Part shown: in pieces, positions 1 to 7,269 of the stretch
How the letters are laid out: every line of letters begins with the position of its first letter
Numbering within the stretch: the stretch's first letter is position 1
NCBI GenBank assembly: GCA_963708725.1
Contig: CAVPTL010000010.1
Coordinates: 310,001-374,000, forward strand
DNA length: 64,000 nucleotides
Direction: 5' to 3'
From: CAVPTL01 sp963708725
GTDB lineage: Bacteria > Actinomycetota > Thermoleophilia > Gaiellales > JAICJC01
Made by a program: the position numbers and the translations under genes
Notes under the pieces: model-generated
The model's input: only the letters and a program-made list of their open reading frames with translations
The model's database searches: none
What the model was told of the DNA's origin: nothing

Positions 1-1
1 C

Positions 2-1480
2 ATCATGCGCAGCGAGATGTGCTCCAAGGACGGCAAGATCACCGGTCTGCGAGTCGACGTGATCGCCGACCACGGCGCCTTTGATTCGACCGCGCAGCCG
101 ACCAAGTTCCCCGCCGGGTTCTTCCACATCTGCTGCGGCTCGTACGACCTCGAGGCCTCGCACGTGAAGGTCAAGGCGGTGTACACCAACAAGGCACCGG
201 GCGGCGTCGCCTACCGCTGCTCGTTCCGCATCACCGAGGCGGTGTATCTGGTCGAGCGGATGGTTGACGCCCTTGCGCTCGAGATGAAGGTCGACCCCAT
301 CGAGCTGCGCATGCGCAGCTTCATCGCGCCCGAGCAGTTCCCCTACGAGACGACGACCGGCTGGACGTATGACTCGGGCAACTACGCCGAGACGATGCGA
401 GTGGCCATGGACATCGCCGGCTACGAGCAACTCCGCAAGGAACAGCTCGAGAAGCGCGAGCGGGGTGAGCTGATGGGCATCGGGGTGTCGTTCTTCACCG
501 AGGGCGTCGGCGCCGGACCGCGCAAGCACATGGACATCCTCGGCCTCGCAATGAACGATGGCGCCGATCTGCGCGTGCACCCGTCGGGCAAGGCCGTTGT
601 GAGCATCAGCGCCCAGACGCAGGGCCAGGGGCACGAGACCACCTTCGCCCAGATCGTGGCCGAGGAGCTCGGGATCCCACCCGAGGACGTCGAGGTGCGC
701 CACGGCGACACCGACAAGTCGCCGTACGGGCTCGGCACCTACGGCAGTCGCTCGACGCCGGTGTCCGGCGCCGCGGTCGCGGTGGTGTCGCGCAAGGTGC
801 GGGACAAGGCCCGGCTGATCGCCGCGACCATGCTCGAGACGCGCCCCGAGGATCTCGCCTGGGAGAAGGGCCGCTGGTACGTCAAGGGCGACCCCGAGAA
901 GGGCGCGATGATCGAGGACATTGCCGTTCGCGCATACAGCGGCGAGCCGATGCCGGAGGGCCTCGAGGGCGGCCTGGACGCGCAGGTCATCTACGACCCG
1001 CCCAACCTCACCTACCCCTACGGGGCCTATATCGCCGTGGTCGACATCGACCCCGATACCGCCCAGGTCACGGTGCGCCGGTTCATCGCCGTTGACGACT
1101 GCGGCGTTCGGATCAACCCGATGATCGTGGACGGCCAGATCCATGGCGGGTTGGCCGAGGGCGTCGGCATCGCACTGATGGAGCTGATCAGCTTCGACGA
1201 GGAGGGTAACTGTCTCAACTCCTCGTTCATGGACTACCTGATCCCCACCGCGCTGGAATGTCCCGATTTCGAGCTCGGCGAGACCGTTACCCCATGCCCG
1301 CATCACCCCCTCGGTGCCAAGGGCGTGGGCGAATCGCCAAACGTCGGGTCGCCGCCGGCGATCGTGAACGCGGTCATCGACGCGCTGTACGACACCCACG
1401 GCGTCGAGCACGTCGACATGCCCTGCACCCCGGCGCGGGTGTGGGCAGCGATGCAGGGGAGGCCCGAGCCGCCGCAATGA
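2..1480 (+). CDS. coxL: Aerobic CO dehydrogenase large (molybdenum) subunit, form I, 5'-truncated by window
   Basis: This is the C-terminal 492 residues of the Mo/Cu-binding subunit that oxidises CO to CO2 and feeds electrons to the small and medium subunits; the reading frame is open at the window edge (full CoxL is about 800 aa). The loop AYRCSFR (residues about 69-75 from the first ATG, nt 209-229) is the form I signature that carries the Cys binding Cu in the Mo-S-Cu centre, which separates true CO dehydrogenase from form II and xanthine-dehydrogenase relatives. QTQGQGHET (cofactor-binding loop) and GAKGVGESPNVGSPPA (catalytic Glu region) are also intact. The stop overlaps the next start (ATGA). 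coxM and coxS are expected upstream, outside the window. Confidence 0.95.
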   Translation: MMRSEMCSKDGKITGLRVDVIADHGAFDSTAQPTKFPAGFFHICCGSYDLEASHVKVKAVYTNKAPGGVAYRCSFRITEAVYLVERMVDALALEMKVDPIELRMRSFIAPEQFPYETTTGWTYDSGNYAETMRVAMDIAGYEQLRKEQLEKRERGELMGIGVSFFTEGVGAGPRKHMDILGLAMNDGADLRVHPSGKAVVSISAQTQGQGHETTFAQIVAEELGIPPEDVEVRHGDTDKSPYGLGTYGSRSTPVSGAAVAVVSRKVRDKARLIAATMLETRPEDLAWEKGRWYVKGDPEKGAMIEDIAVRAYSGEPMPEGLEGGLDAQVIYDPPNLTYPYGAYIAVVDIDPDTAQVTVRRFIAVDDCGVRINPMIVDGQIHGGLAEGVGIALMELISFDEEGNCLNSSFMDYLIPTALECPDFELGETVTPCPHHPLGAKGVGESPNVGSPPAIVNAVIDALYDTHGVEHVDMPCTPARVWAAMQGRPEPPQ

Positions 1481-2424
1481 TGACTCCGGCCATGTCCCGG
1501 CGGGCCCAGAAGCTCGCGGCCAAAGGCGCGGTATTCGCAACCGCCACGGTGGTGCGCGCCCAACGACCCACCAGCGTGACTGCCGGAAGCGTCGCGCTGG
1601 TGCTCGAGGACGGGACGATCGACGGGTTCGTCGGCGGAGTCTGCACCGAGCACAGCATCCGGGCCTACTCGCTGATGGCGATGCAAAGCGGCGAGTCGGT
1701 GCTGCTTCGGATCTTGCCGTTCAGCGAGGAGAGCGGCGGGCCGGGCTCGGGTGCGGCCGATCCCGACGGAGCGGTGACAGTTCAGAATCCCTGCCTTTCG
1801 GGAGGTGCGATCGAAGTGTTCCTCGAGCCTGTGCTGCCCAGCCCGCGGGTGCTGGTGGTCGGTGAAACCCCGATCGCCTCGGCGCTGATGCACCTCGGTG
1901 GTGAGCTGGGATTCGACATGGTCGCGATCGACGGGGACGTGCAGGCACGCCCGCGTGACCTCGCCCTGGTGGTGGCGGCACACGGCCGCGACGAGCTGCA
2001 TACGCTGCGCTCCGGCCTCGAAGCCAAACTGCCCTACGTCGGCCTGGTGGCGAGTCCCAAGCGGGGCACCGGCGTGCTCGCCGAACTTCGCGGTGACGGT
2101 GTCTCAGACGAGCAACTCGGTCGCATCGACGTTCCCGCCGGCCTCGATATCGGCGCCCGCACTCCGGCCGAGATCGCGCTTTCGATCCTGGGCAGCATCA
2201 TCGCCACCCGCGACGGCCGTACCGTCGGACATTCGGCCCCCGTGCCGCTTGCACCCGCGGCCGACGCTCCCCAAACGGCGATCGACCCCATCTGCCACAT
2301 GACCGTGGCCGCCCTCCCGTCCACCCCGTCGCTCCAGCACGACGGTGAGACGGTGTACTTCTGCTGCGAGGGCTGCAAGGCCAAGTTCGAGGCCCAGAAC
2401 GGGTATGCCCGAGCCGCAGGCTGA
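1477..2424 (+). CDS. XdhC/CoxI-family Mo-enzyme maturation protein with C-terminal YHS domain
   Basis: A 315-aa accessory protein of the XdhC/CoxI(CoxF) family, which helps insert or sulfurate the molybdenum cofactor of xanthine-dehydrogenase-like enzymes. GGVC (about 53-56) and NPCLSGGAIEVFLE (about 105-118) are the conserved Cys-containing family motifs. A Rossmann-like XdhC C-domain follows (VLVVGETPIASALMHLGGEL, about 125). The last 45 residues form a YHS metal-binding domain (DPICHMTV ... VYFCCEGCKAKF) fused in frame. I chose the ATG that overlaps the coxL stop as ATGA; the open frame runs further upstream but only as antisense-like sequence inside coxL. Translational coupling to coxL fits a maturation role. 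Confidence 0.88.
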   Translation: MMTPAMSRRAQKLAAKGAVFATATVVRAQRPTSVTAGSVALVLEDGTIDGFVGGVCTEHSIRAYSLMAMQSGESVLLRILPFSEESGGPGSGAADPDGAVTVQNPCLSGGAIEVFLEPVLPSPRVLVVGETPIASALMHLGGELGFDMVAIDGDVQARPRDLALVVAAHGRDELHTLRSGLEAKLPYVGLVASPKRGTGVLAELRGDGVSDEQLGRIDVPAGLDIGARTPAEIALSILGSIIATRDGRTVGHSAPVPLAPAADAPQTAIDPICHMTVAALPSTPSLQHDGETVYFCCEGCKAKFEAQNGYARAAG

Positions 2425-3343
2425 CCCGCTGAGGGTCACAGGCGAAGCCGGGGACGAGGTGCGGGCGCGTGTGCCCGACATCGAGACGCTTGCGGTGCGA
2501 CTGGGCGGGGTTGGCTACCTCGTCGACGAAAGCCTGGCGACGTCGATGTTCCTCGGCGTGCGACTGCCGCAGCCGCTGCTGCTCGAAGGCGAGGCCGGGG
2601 TGGGTAAGACGACTGCCGCCAAAGCGCTCGCCGCCGTGCTCGATACGCCCTTCATCAGGCTCCAGTGCTACGAGGGCATCGACGCCGCCGAGGCGCTATA
2701 TGAGTGGAACTATCCCCGTCAGCTGCTCAGCATCCGAATGGCCGACAGCTCCGGGTCCTCACTCAGCGAGGACGACCTGTTCGGCCCGGACTACCTGATC
2801 CGACGGCCGCTGCTGCGCGCGCTCGAACATCCCGGGCCGCGGCCGGCGGTGCTCCTGATCGACGAGATCGATCGCGCCGACGACGACTTCGAGGCGTTCT
2901 TGCTCGAACTGCTGGCCGAGGCCAGCGTGACGATCCCCGAGATCGGCACGATCACCGCCACCCACCCTCCGATCATCGTGCTCACGTCCAATCGCACCCG
3001 CGACCTGCACGACGCGGTCAAGCGGCGCTGCCTCTACCACTGGATTGGCTACCCGAACCGCCAGCGCGCCGTCGACATCGTGCGCCGACGGGTGCCAAGC
3101 GCCTCCCAGACCCTCGCGGTGCAGGTCGCAACCGCCGTCGAGCGTATGCGCGACAGCGACGTCCAGAAGCCACCCGGCATCGCCGAGGCGATCGACTGGC
3201 TCGCGGCGCTCGATCTGCTCGGTGTGTCCGCCCTGGACGTCCCCGCGGCCGACCGCACGTTGGGTTCGGTACTGAAGTACGAGGAAGACCAGGAAGCGGT
3301 GCGGGCCGAGGGCCTGGACGAGCTGGTGCGACGTGGCGACTGA
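2405..3343 (+). CDS. coxD: CoxD, MoxR-type AAA+ ATPase for CO dehydrogenase maturation
   Basis: A 312-aa AAA+ ATPase. Walker A is GEAGVGKT (about 62-69), Walker B AVLLIDEIDRAD (about 148-159), and a sensor/arginine-finger stretch LTSNRTRDLHDAVKRRC lies near 195-211. In Oligotropha CoxD is a MoxR-like chaperone needed, with the VWA protein CoxE, to build the [CuSMoO2] centre. Its neighbours coxL upstream and coxE downstream make that role very likely here. The ATG start lies inside the end of the XdhC gene (20-nt overlap). An in-frame GTG 54 nt later is a less likely alternative. Confidence 0.93.
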   Translation: MPEPQADPLRVTGEAGDEVRARVPDIETLAVRLGGVGYLVDESLATSMFLGVRLPQPLLLEGEAGVGKTTAAKALAAVLDTPFIRLQCYEGIDAAEALYEWNYPRQLLSIRMADSSGSSLSEDDLFGPDYLIRRPLLRALEHPGPRPAVLLIDEIDRADDDFEAFLLELLAEASVTIPEIGTITATHPPIIVLTSNRTRDLHDAVKRRCLYHWIGYPNRQRAVDIVRRRVPSASQTLAVQVATAVERMRDSDVQKPPGIAEAIDWLAALDLLGVSALDVPAADRTLGSVLKYEEDQEAVRAEGLDELVRRGD

Positions 3344-4679
3344 CTCCGCCTTCACGGTCGAGACGATCCACCTCGATCTGCCACCGCTGGCCGGCGCGCT
3401 GGCGCAGCGGTTGCACGCGGCCGGGGTGCCGGTGACCCCGGCGCGCACCGCCGATTTCGCCAGGGCACTCGCGTTGGTGCGGCCGGAGAGCCGTCGGCGC
3501 CTTTACTGGACGGCCCGTGCGGTGTACGTGACCGATCCGCACCAGGCGGCCGCCTTCGACGCGGTGTTCGCCGAACTGTTTGGTGGGCCGGTCTCGGAGC
3601 GGTTCGAGCCCGACCAGATGCAGAACAGCTCGGCGCCGCCCGATGAGCATTCGCCCGCGGGCAAGGATCCCGGCGCCGGCGCGATCGGCGAAGGCAGCTG
3701 GACGTCGCGGCCGGCTCGCGGCGGCGACAGCGAGGATGGCGACGAGATCGAGGTACCGCTGGCCAGGGCGAGTGACGAGGAGCGGCTGGCGACCAAGCAG
3801 TTCGACCGGCTCGAGCCGCACGAGCTGGCTCAGCTGTATGGGCTGATGGAGGGCCTGCGGCTGGCCACACCCACCCGCAGCACCCGCCGGTTTCGGCGCG
3901 GCCGCCGAGGGCAGCGGATCGACATGCGGCGCACACTGCGCCGCAGTCTGCGAACCGGCGGAGATCCGATCCGGCTCGCGCGCCGTCGTCGACGGCGGAC
4001 GCCGCGACGGCTGGTGATGCTGTGCGACATCTCCGGATCGATGGAGCCATACACCCGCGCCTATCTCCAGTTCCTGACCTGCGCGGCGGGCGCGGGGCCG
4101 AACGCCGAGGCGTTCGCGTTCGCCACCCGCCTCACCCGGCTGACGCGCGCGCTTTCGTCTCGTCACCCCGAGCGCGCGATCCAGCGGGCGGCGGCGGCGG
4201 CGCCAGACTGGTCAAGCGGCACTCGCATCGGCGACGCTCTCAAGGCGTTCAACGACCTCCACGGCCGCCGCGGGATGGCTCGTGGCGCCGTGATCGTGAT
4301 CCTGTCGGACGGCTGGGAGCGTGGCGATCCCCATCTGGTCGAGCGCGAGATGCAGCGGCTGTCACGGCTCGCCTTCCGGATCGTGTGGGTGAATCCCCGC
4401 GTCGCCGCAACCGGGTTCACGGTCGGGGCGGGCGGCATGGTGGCCGCGCTTCCCTACTGCGACGCGCTCGTGAGCGGCCACAGTTTCGAGGCGCTTTCCG
4501 AGGTGGTCGCCGCAATCGGCGACGAGTGGCCTCAAGTCCCGGACCTGCCTGACCAGGCCACGGCGGACGAGCCCGAGCCGTGGGCCAGCGCCACTCCGAT
4601 CCAGGGAAGCTCAGTGGCGATGCCCAGCGGCCACGGCCCCAGTAAGGGAAACACCACGCCAGGATGGGTTGACGAATGA
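3333..4679 (+). CDS. coxE: CoxE, VWA-domain protein partner of CoxD
   Basis: A 448-aa CoxE-family protein. An N-terminal helical part is followed by a low-complexity acidic linker (about 95-150), a very Arg-rich segment (about 184-226) and a von Willebrand A domain with the MIDAS start MLCDISGSM (about 229-237). MoxR ATPase plus VWA protein pairs act as metal-insertion chaperones; CoxE works with CoxD on the Mo-Cu site of CoxL. The GTG start overlaps the coxD stop by 11 nt. The C-terminal 45 residues are Pro/Ala/Gly-rich and look disordered. Confidence 0.92.
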   Translation: MATDSAFTVETIHLDLPPLAGALAQRLHAAGVPVTPARTADFARALALVRPESRRRLYWTARAVYVTDPHQAAAFDAVFAELFGGPVSERFEPDQMQNSSAPPDEHSPAGKDPGAGAIGEGSWTSRPARGGDSEDGDEIEVPLARASDEERLATKQFDRLEPHELAQLYGLMEGLRLATPTRSTRRFRRGRRGQRIDMRRTLRRSLRTGGDPIRLARRRRRRTPRRLVMLCDISGSMEPYTRAYLQFLTCAAGAGPNAEAFAFATRLTRLTRALSSRHPERAIQRAAAAAPDWSSGTRIGDALKAFNDLHGRRGMARGAVIVILSDGWERGDPHLVEREMQRLSRLAFRIVWVNPRVAATGFTVGAGGMVAALPYCDALVSGHSFEALSEVVAAIGDEWPQVPDLPDQATADEPEPWASATPIQGSSVAMPSGHGPSKGNTTPGWVDE

Positions 4680-4849
4680 CCACGAAGATCTGTATCTACC
4701 CCGGCTGTGAGCGACCCGCCGCACCGGCACATCCCCAGGGCGGCCCCCAGCCCGCATTCTGCGATCTCGAGCAACACAACGCGTTGACGGCCCACCAGGA
4801 GCGCCAGCGGCTGGCCGCCGTGACCCCCGACCATGAGGAGAACGACTAG
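4676..4849 (+). CDS. 57-aa Cys/His protein of the cox cluster, putative zinc finger
   Basis: An unrecognised 57-aa protein. It starts MTTKICIYPGCERPA, has Cys at residues 6, 11 and 29 (FCDLEQH) and His at 34, a possible C-x4-C-x17-C-x4-H metal site, then a charged helix (AHQERQRLAAV). Its ATG overlaps the coxE stop (ATGA) and its TAG shares a base with the GTG of the following gene, so it is translated as part of the cox operon. This tight coupling on both sides is the main reason to believe it is real. It could be a metal-binding maturation factor or a small regulator; function unknown. Confidence 0.7.
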   Translation: MTTKICIYPGCERPAAPAHPQGGPQPAFCDLEQHNALTAHQERQRLAAVTPDHEEND

Positions 4850-5310
4850 TGGCTAACGAGGCATATCGAGCGGTGTTCCTTCGTGTCCACCCCACCGGGA
4901 AGATGGTGCTCAGCCTGACAACCGACTCCGATGGCAAAGAGGCCCAGTACGCGCATCTGGTCGCGGACGAACTCGGCGTTCCGGCTCTCGATGTCAAGGT
5001 CGTGCCGGCGGACACCGATCGTTTCGGCACCGGTCACGGGTTCAACACCAGCCCGTCGCCGGGGACGCCCGCTGCGATCAGCCGGGCAACCGAGAAGATC
5101 CGCGACAAGGCCAAGCTGCTGGCCGGGATGCAGCTCGGCTCGGCTCCCGAAACCCTGTCCTGGTCGAACGGTGCGTGGATCTCGAATGCCGGCAGCGACC
5201 CGACCAATGTCGCGACCATCGCCGACATCGCGCTGTATGCACACGGCACCGGCGAACTCCCGCCGGGAGTTGAGGGCGGGCTCGACGCGCAGGCGGTCTA
5301 CAGCGACTGA
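4849..5310 (+). CDS. Stand-alone CoxL-fragment paralogue (about 150 aa of the Mo-binding region)
   Basis: A 153-aa protein that aligns along its whole length with an internal segment of the CoxL in the same window (from LRVHPSGK to GLEGGLDAQVIYD); shared stretches include LRVHP-GK, VA-ELG-P, IRDKAKL and EGGLDAQ. It keeps the fold segment but not the chemistry: the QTQGQGHET cofactor loop is replaced by TDSDGKEAQ, and there is no AYRCSFR or GVGE region. It is probably a degenerate subdomain reused as a chaperone, decoy or assembly factor for CO dehydrogenase. The GTG start shares a base with the preceding stop. Its 3' end overlaps the convergent yceI gene by 13 nt. Confidence 0.85.
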   Translation: MANEAYRAVFLRVHPTGKMVLSLTTDSDGKEAQYAHLVADELGVPALDVKVVPADTDRFGTGHGFNTSPSPGTPAAISRATEKIRDKAKLLAGMQLGSAPETLSWSNGAWISNAGSDPTNVATIADIALYAHGTGELPPGVEGGLDAQAVYSD

Positions 5311-5876
5311 GTGGCCGGCTGCTCGGACGAGCTTACCGGCAGGTTCGCGTCGATCTGGACGGTGACCTCGTCCACGACCTTGAGCGCCCCGAACAACGTC
5401 GAATACGGCTTCATTCCAAAGTCGCTCTGCCTGATCTCGGCGGTCGCCGTGACATGTCCCGCATCGCTGATGATGACGTCGAAACTGATCGGACGGGTTT
5501 GATGATTGAGCGTCAGATCGCCCGACACGGTAACTCCCCCGCCGTCGTGAAGTGGCTCTGCACGTGTGGAATGAAACGTAATGTTTTCGCGTTTCAACAC
5601 TTCATCATCGATCGTCTTTTCGATATCGGCCTTGTCGTCCTCGCCGAGCGCCTGCATTCCCCCCTTGCCCTCGTGAACCCGCAGCGAACCCCCATCAACA
5701 CTGAGGTTCACGACCGTCTCGGCGACCGTCTCCCCCACCGCCACACCGGCCTCCCAGGAGGTCACGTGGATGGTGAGGTTATGGCCCGCTTTGGCCGCGG
5801 CGCCGGTGCGTTGTGTCAGCACAACCAACCGTCCATGACCCGGACCCAACACGTAGTTGCCTGCGGGGATCGGCAT
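5298..5876 (-). CDS. YceI-family lipocalin-like protein
   Basis: A 192-aa YceI-like protein: the beta-strand pattern ends with the typical GDLTLNHQTRPISFDVIISDAG ... ADFG-like RQSDFGMKPYS segment and VQIDANLP. YceI proteins are lipocalin-like barrels that bind isoprenoids or other lipids and are usually secreted; no signal peptide is visible here, so it may be cytoplasmic. I chose the internal ATG at 5876, because the family begins IPAGNYVLGPGHGRL; the frame upstream is leader sequence. A TATAAA -10-like box ends 10 nt before this ATG, so the mRNA may be almost leaderless. It is divergent from coxG and convergent with the cox operon. Confidence 0.85.
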   Translation of the reverse strand: MPIPAGNYVLGPGHGRLVVLTQRTGAAAKAGHNLTIHVTSWEAGVAVGETVAETVVNLSVDGGSLRVHEGKGGMQALGEDDKADIEKTIDDEVLKRENITFHSTRAEPLHDGGGVTVSGDLTLNHQTRPISFDVIISDAGHVTATAEIRQSDFGMKPYSTLFGALKVVDEVTVQIDANLPVSSSEQPATQSL

Positions 5877-5885
5877 ACCCGAAAG

Positions 5886-5893
5886 TTTATAAT
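5886..5893. promoter_or_regulatory. Overlapping divergent -10 boxes between yceI and coxG
   Basis: TATAAT is present on the plus strand (5888-5893) and TATAAA on the minus strand (5891-5886). They sit in the 65-bp gap between yceI and coxG. Neither has a good -35 at 17 bp. The minus box would give a transcript starting about 3 nt before the yceI ATG; the plus box gives about a 40-nt leader for coxG. Confidence 0.5.
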
Positions 5894-5941
5894 GCCGAGC
5901 GTTCGGGTGATCCACCATCCACCAGTAAGGACAACCCACAC

Positions 5942-6373
5942 ATGGCAGTAGAGCTCGACAACACGTTCACTACAGAGCGCTCGCTCGAGGACAGCTACGC
6001 GATCATTCTCGACCTCGAAAAAGTCATACCGTGCGTCGAAGGGGCGACCGTGCTGGAGCGCACCGGCCCCGACGCGGTCAAGGCCGAGATCAAGGTCAAG
6101 ATGGGCGCGATGTCGATGAAATTCACCGGCAGCTGCGAGACCATCGAGCAGGACGCTGCCGCCCACACCGCCGTGCTCAGCGTGAAGTCCCGCGAGGCCG
6201 GCGGCCAGGGGCATGCGAACGCCACCATCACGTTCAGCTTGAACGAGGGCGGCGGCAACATCCATACCAACGCCCAGATCACCGGCAAGGCAGCCTCGAT
6301 GGGAGAGGGCGTCGTGTCAGGGGTGCTGGATGCACTGGTGGCCGACTTCGCAGGCAAGCTCGGAAAGCTCTGA
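5942..6373 (+). CDS. coxG: CoxG, SRPBCC-fold CO dehydrogenase-associated protein
   Basis: A 143-aa CoxG-family protein with the START/SRPBCC fold typical opening (VELDNTFTTERSLEDSYAII, then VIPCVEGATVLE) and a C-terminal helix (GVVSGVLDALVADFAGKLGKL). In Oligotropha CoxG is linked to recruiting CO dehydrogenase to the membrane, and related proteins bind quinone-like ligands in actinobacterial hydrogenase and CODH systems. I chose the ATG after ACAACCCACAC; the frame extends upstream only through the yceI leader. It is followed 9 nt later by a zinc-ribbon gene that is probably cotranscribed. Confidence 0.9.
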   Translation: MAVELDNTFTTERSLEDSYAIILDLEKVIPCVEGATVLERTGPDAVKAEIKVKMGAMSMKFTGSCETIEQDAAAHTAVLSVKSREAGGQGHANATITFSLNEGGGNIHTNAQITGKAASMGEGVVSGVLDALVADFAGKLGKL

Positions 6374-6382
6374 GGCCAACCG

Positions 6383-6643
6383 GTGGCGACGATCGTGATG
6401 CGCGAGATCCGTGAGGGGGAGGTGCCGAAGGACGGCGCCACCGCGATCCAGGACGACGTCGATCGCCCGGTGTTCCATGGCAACGGCCCCGACGACTACG
6501 TCTGCGTGCAGTGTGGAAACGTGCTCGCCGAGAGCATGGAGGCGACGTATATGACCCGTAGGGTGCGGGTGCGCTGCGCTCGCTGCAAGACGATCAACGT
6601 GGCCGTCGTCGATCAGGGCGATCCGCGGCTCAAGCAGCGCTGA
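6383..6643 (+). CDS. 86-aa zinc-ribbon protein downstream of coxG
   Basis: A small protein with two CxxC knuckles, CVQCG (about 42-46) and CARCK (about 65-69), separated by about 20 residues, a zinc-ribbon layout. The N-terminal 40 residues are acidic and without a recognisable domain. The GTG start lies 9 nt after coxG and the end overlaps the convergent gene by 14 nt. Role unknown. A link to CODH biogenesis or electron transfer is only suggested by position. Confidence 0.75.
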   Translation: MATIVMREIREGEVPKDGATAIQDDVDRPVFHGNGPDDYVCVQCGNVLAESMEATYMTRRVRVRCARCKTINVAVVDQGDPRLKQR

Positions 6644-7259
6644 GCGCGGCCAGCAGCGCCCGCTGGCGGCGGTAGGCGGCCGCGCCGTCCTCGTCCGGCG
6701 CGGCGATCCGGATCACCGGCGGGTGGCCCATTGCCGGGGTCGCCAGGTCGCGCAGCGCATCGTGATAGGCCCGCTGGCGCTGGACTCCTCCAAAACCGAA
6801 ACCCTTGGCCGGTAATCCCCGTGAGAGACCGTCGGTGGTGGCGCTCCACTCGCGGCAGAGCTGCTTCTCGACCTCGAGGTCAAAGCCGATGGCGGCATCG
6901 CTCGGATAGAGATCAAGCGTGGCGGCCCGAAACGAGGTGTAGTGCGGCGGGCCACACACCTCGATCACCGTGCCCGTCGGGATATGTACGAGGTCGACCG
7001 GCAAAAGCAGGTTCTCACGGGACGCGTACAGCACTGACTCGTCGCCTCTCAGCCGCGCGTAGATCGCGCTCAGCGCCTCGATCGCGGCTTTCACCGGCGC
7101 CACGATGGTGGGATCGCGGCGGGCCTTGGCGACTCGTTCGAGACCAACGTGGCCCTGCTCGCACAACCAGTCGAACGACTGGCTCTCGAGCACCAGGCCG
7201 TCCTGGGCTGCGGCCGCGGCGAATGCGGCGTGGGTGTGGTCGGAGCTCACCGCCCGCAT
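6630..7259 (-). CDS. Hypothetical protein with possible PD-(D/E)XK/RAP-like core, downstream of dinB
   Basis: A 209-aa protein with no family I can name. The central segment LLPVDLVHIPTGTVIEV (about 85-101) followed by CGPPHYTSF resembles the D-x(10)-E-V-x-G-x2-H core of RAP-domain and very-short-patch-like nucleases, but the usual Lys of ExK is Cys here, so activity is doubtful. The N-terminal half is helical. It starts 10 nt after the dinB stop on the same strand and is therefore likely cotranscribed with it. I placed the start at the ATG of MRAVSSDHTH, because sequence upstream lies inside dinB. Confidence 0.65.
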   Translation of the reverse strand: MRAVSSDHTHAAFAAAAAQDGLVLESQSFDWLCEQGHVGLERVAKARRDPTIVAPVKAAIEALSAIYARLRGDESVLYASRENLLLPVDLVHIPTGTVIEVCGPPHYTSFRAATLDLYPSDAAIGFDLEVEKQLCREWSATTDGLSRGLPAKGFGFGGVQRQRAYHDALRDLATPAMGHPPVIRIAAPDEDGAAAYRRQRALLAALSAA

Positions 7260-7269
7260 CGTAGAGCCG

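Noticed and set aside
3018..4166. 382-codon minus-strand frame opposite coxD/coxE
   Set aside because: Arg/Pro/Gly-rich shadow without motifs; the plus strand encodes clear CoxD and CoxE.
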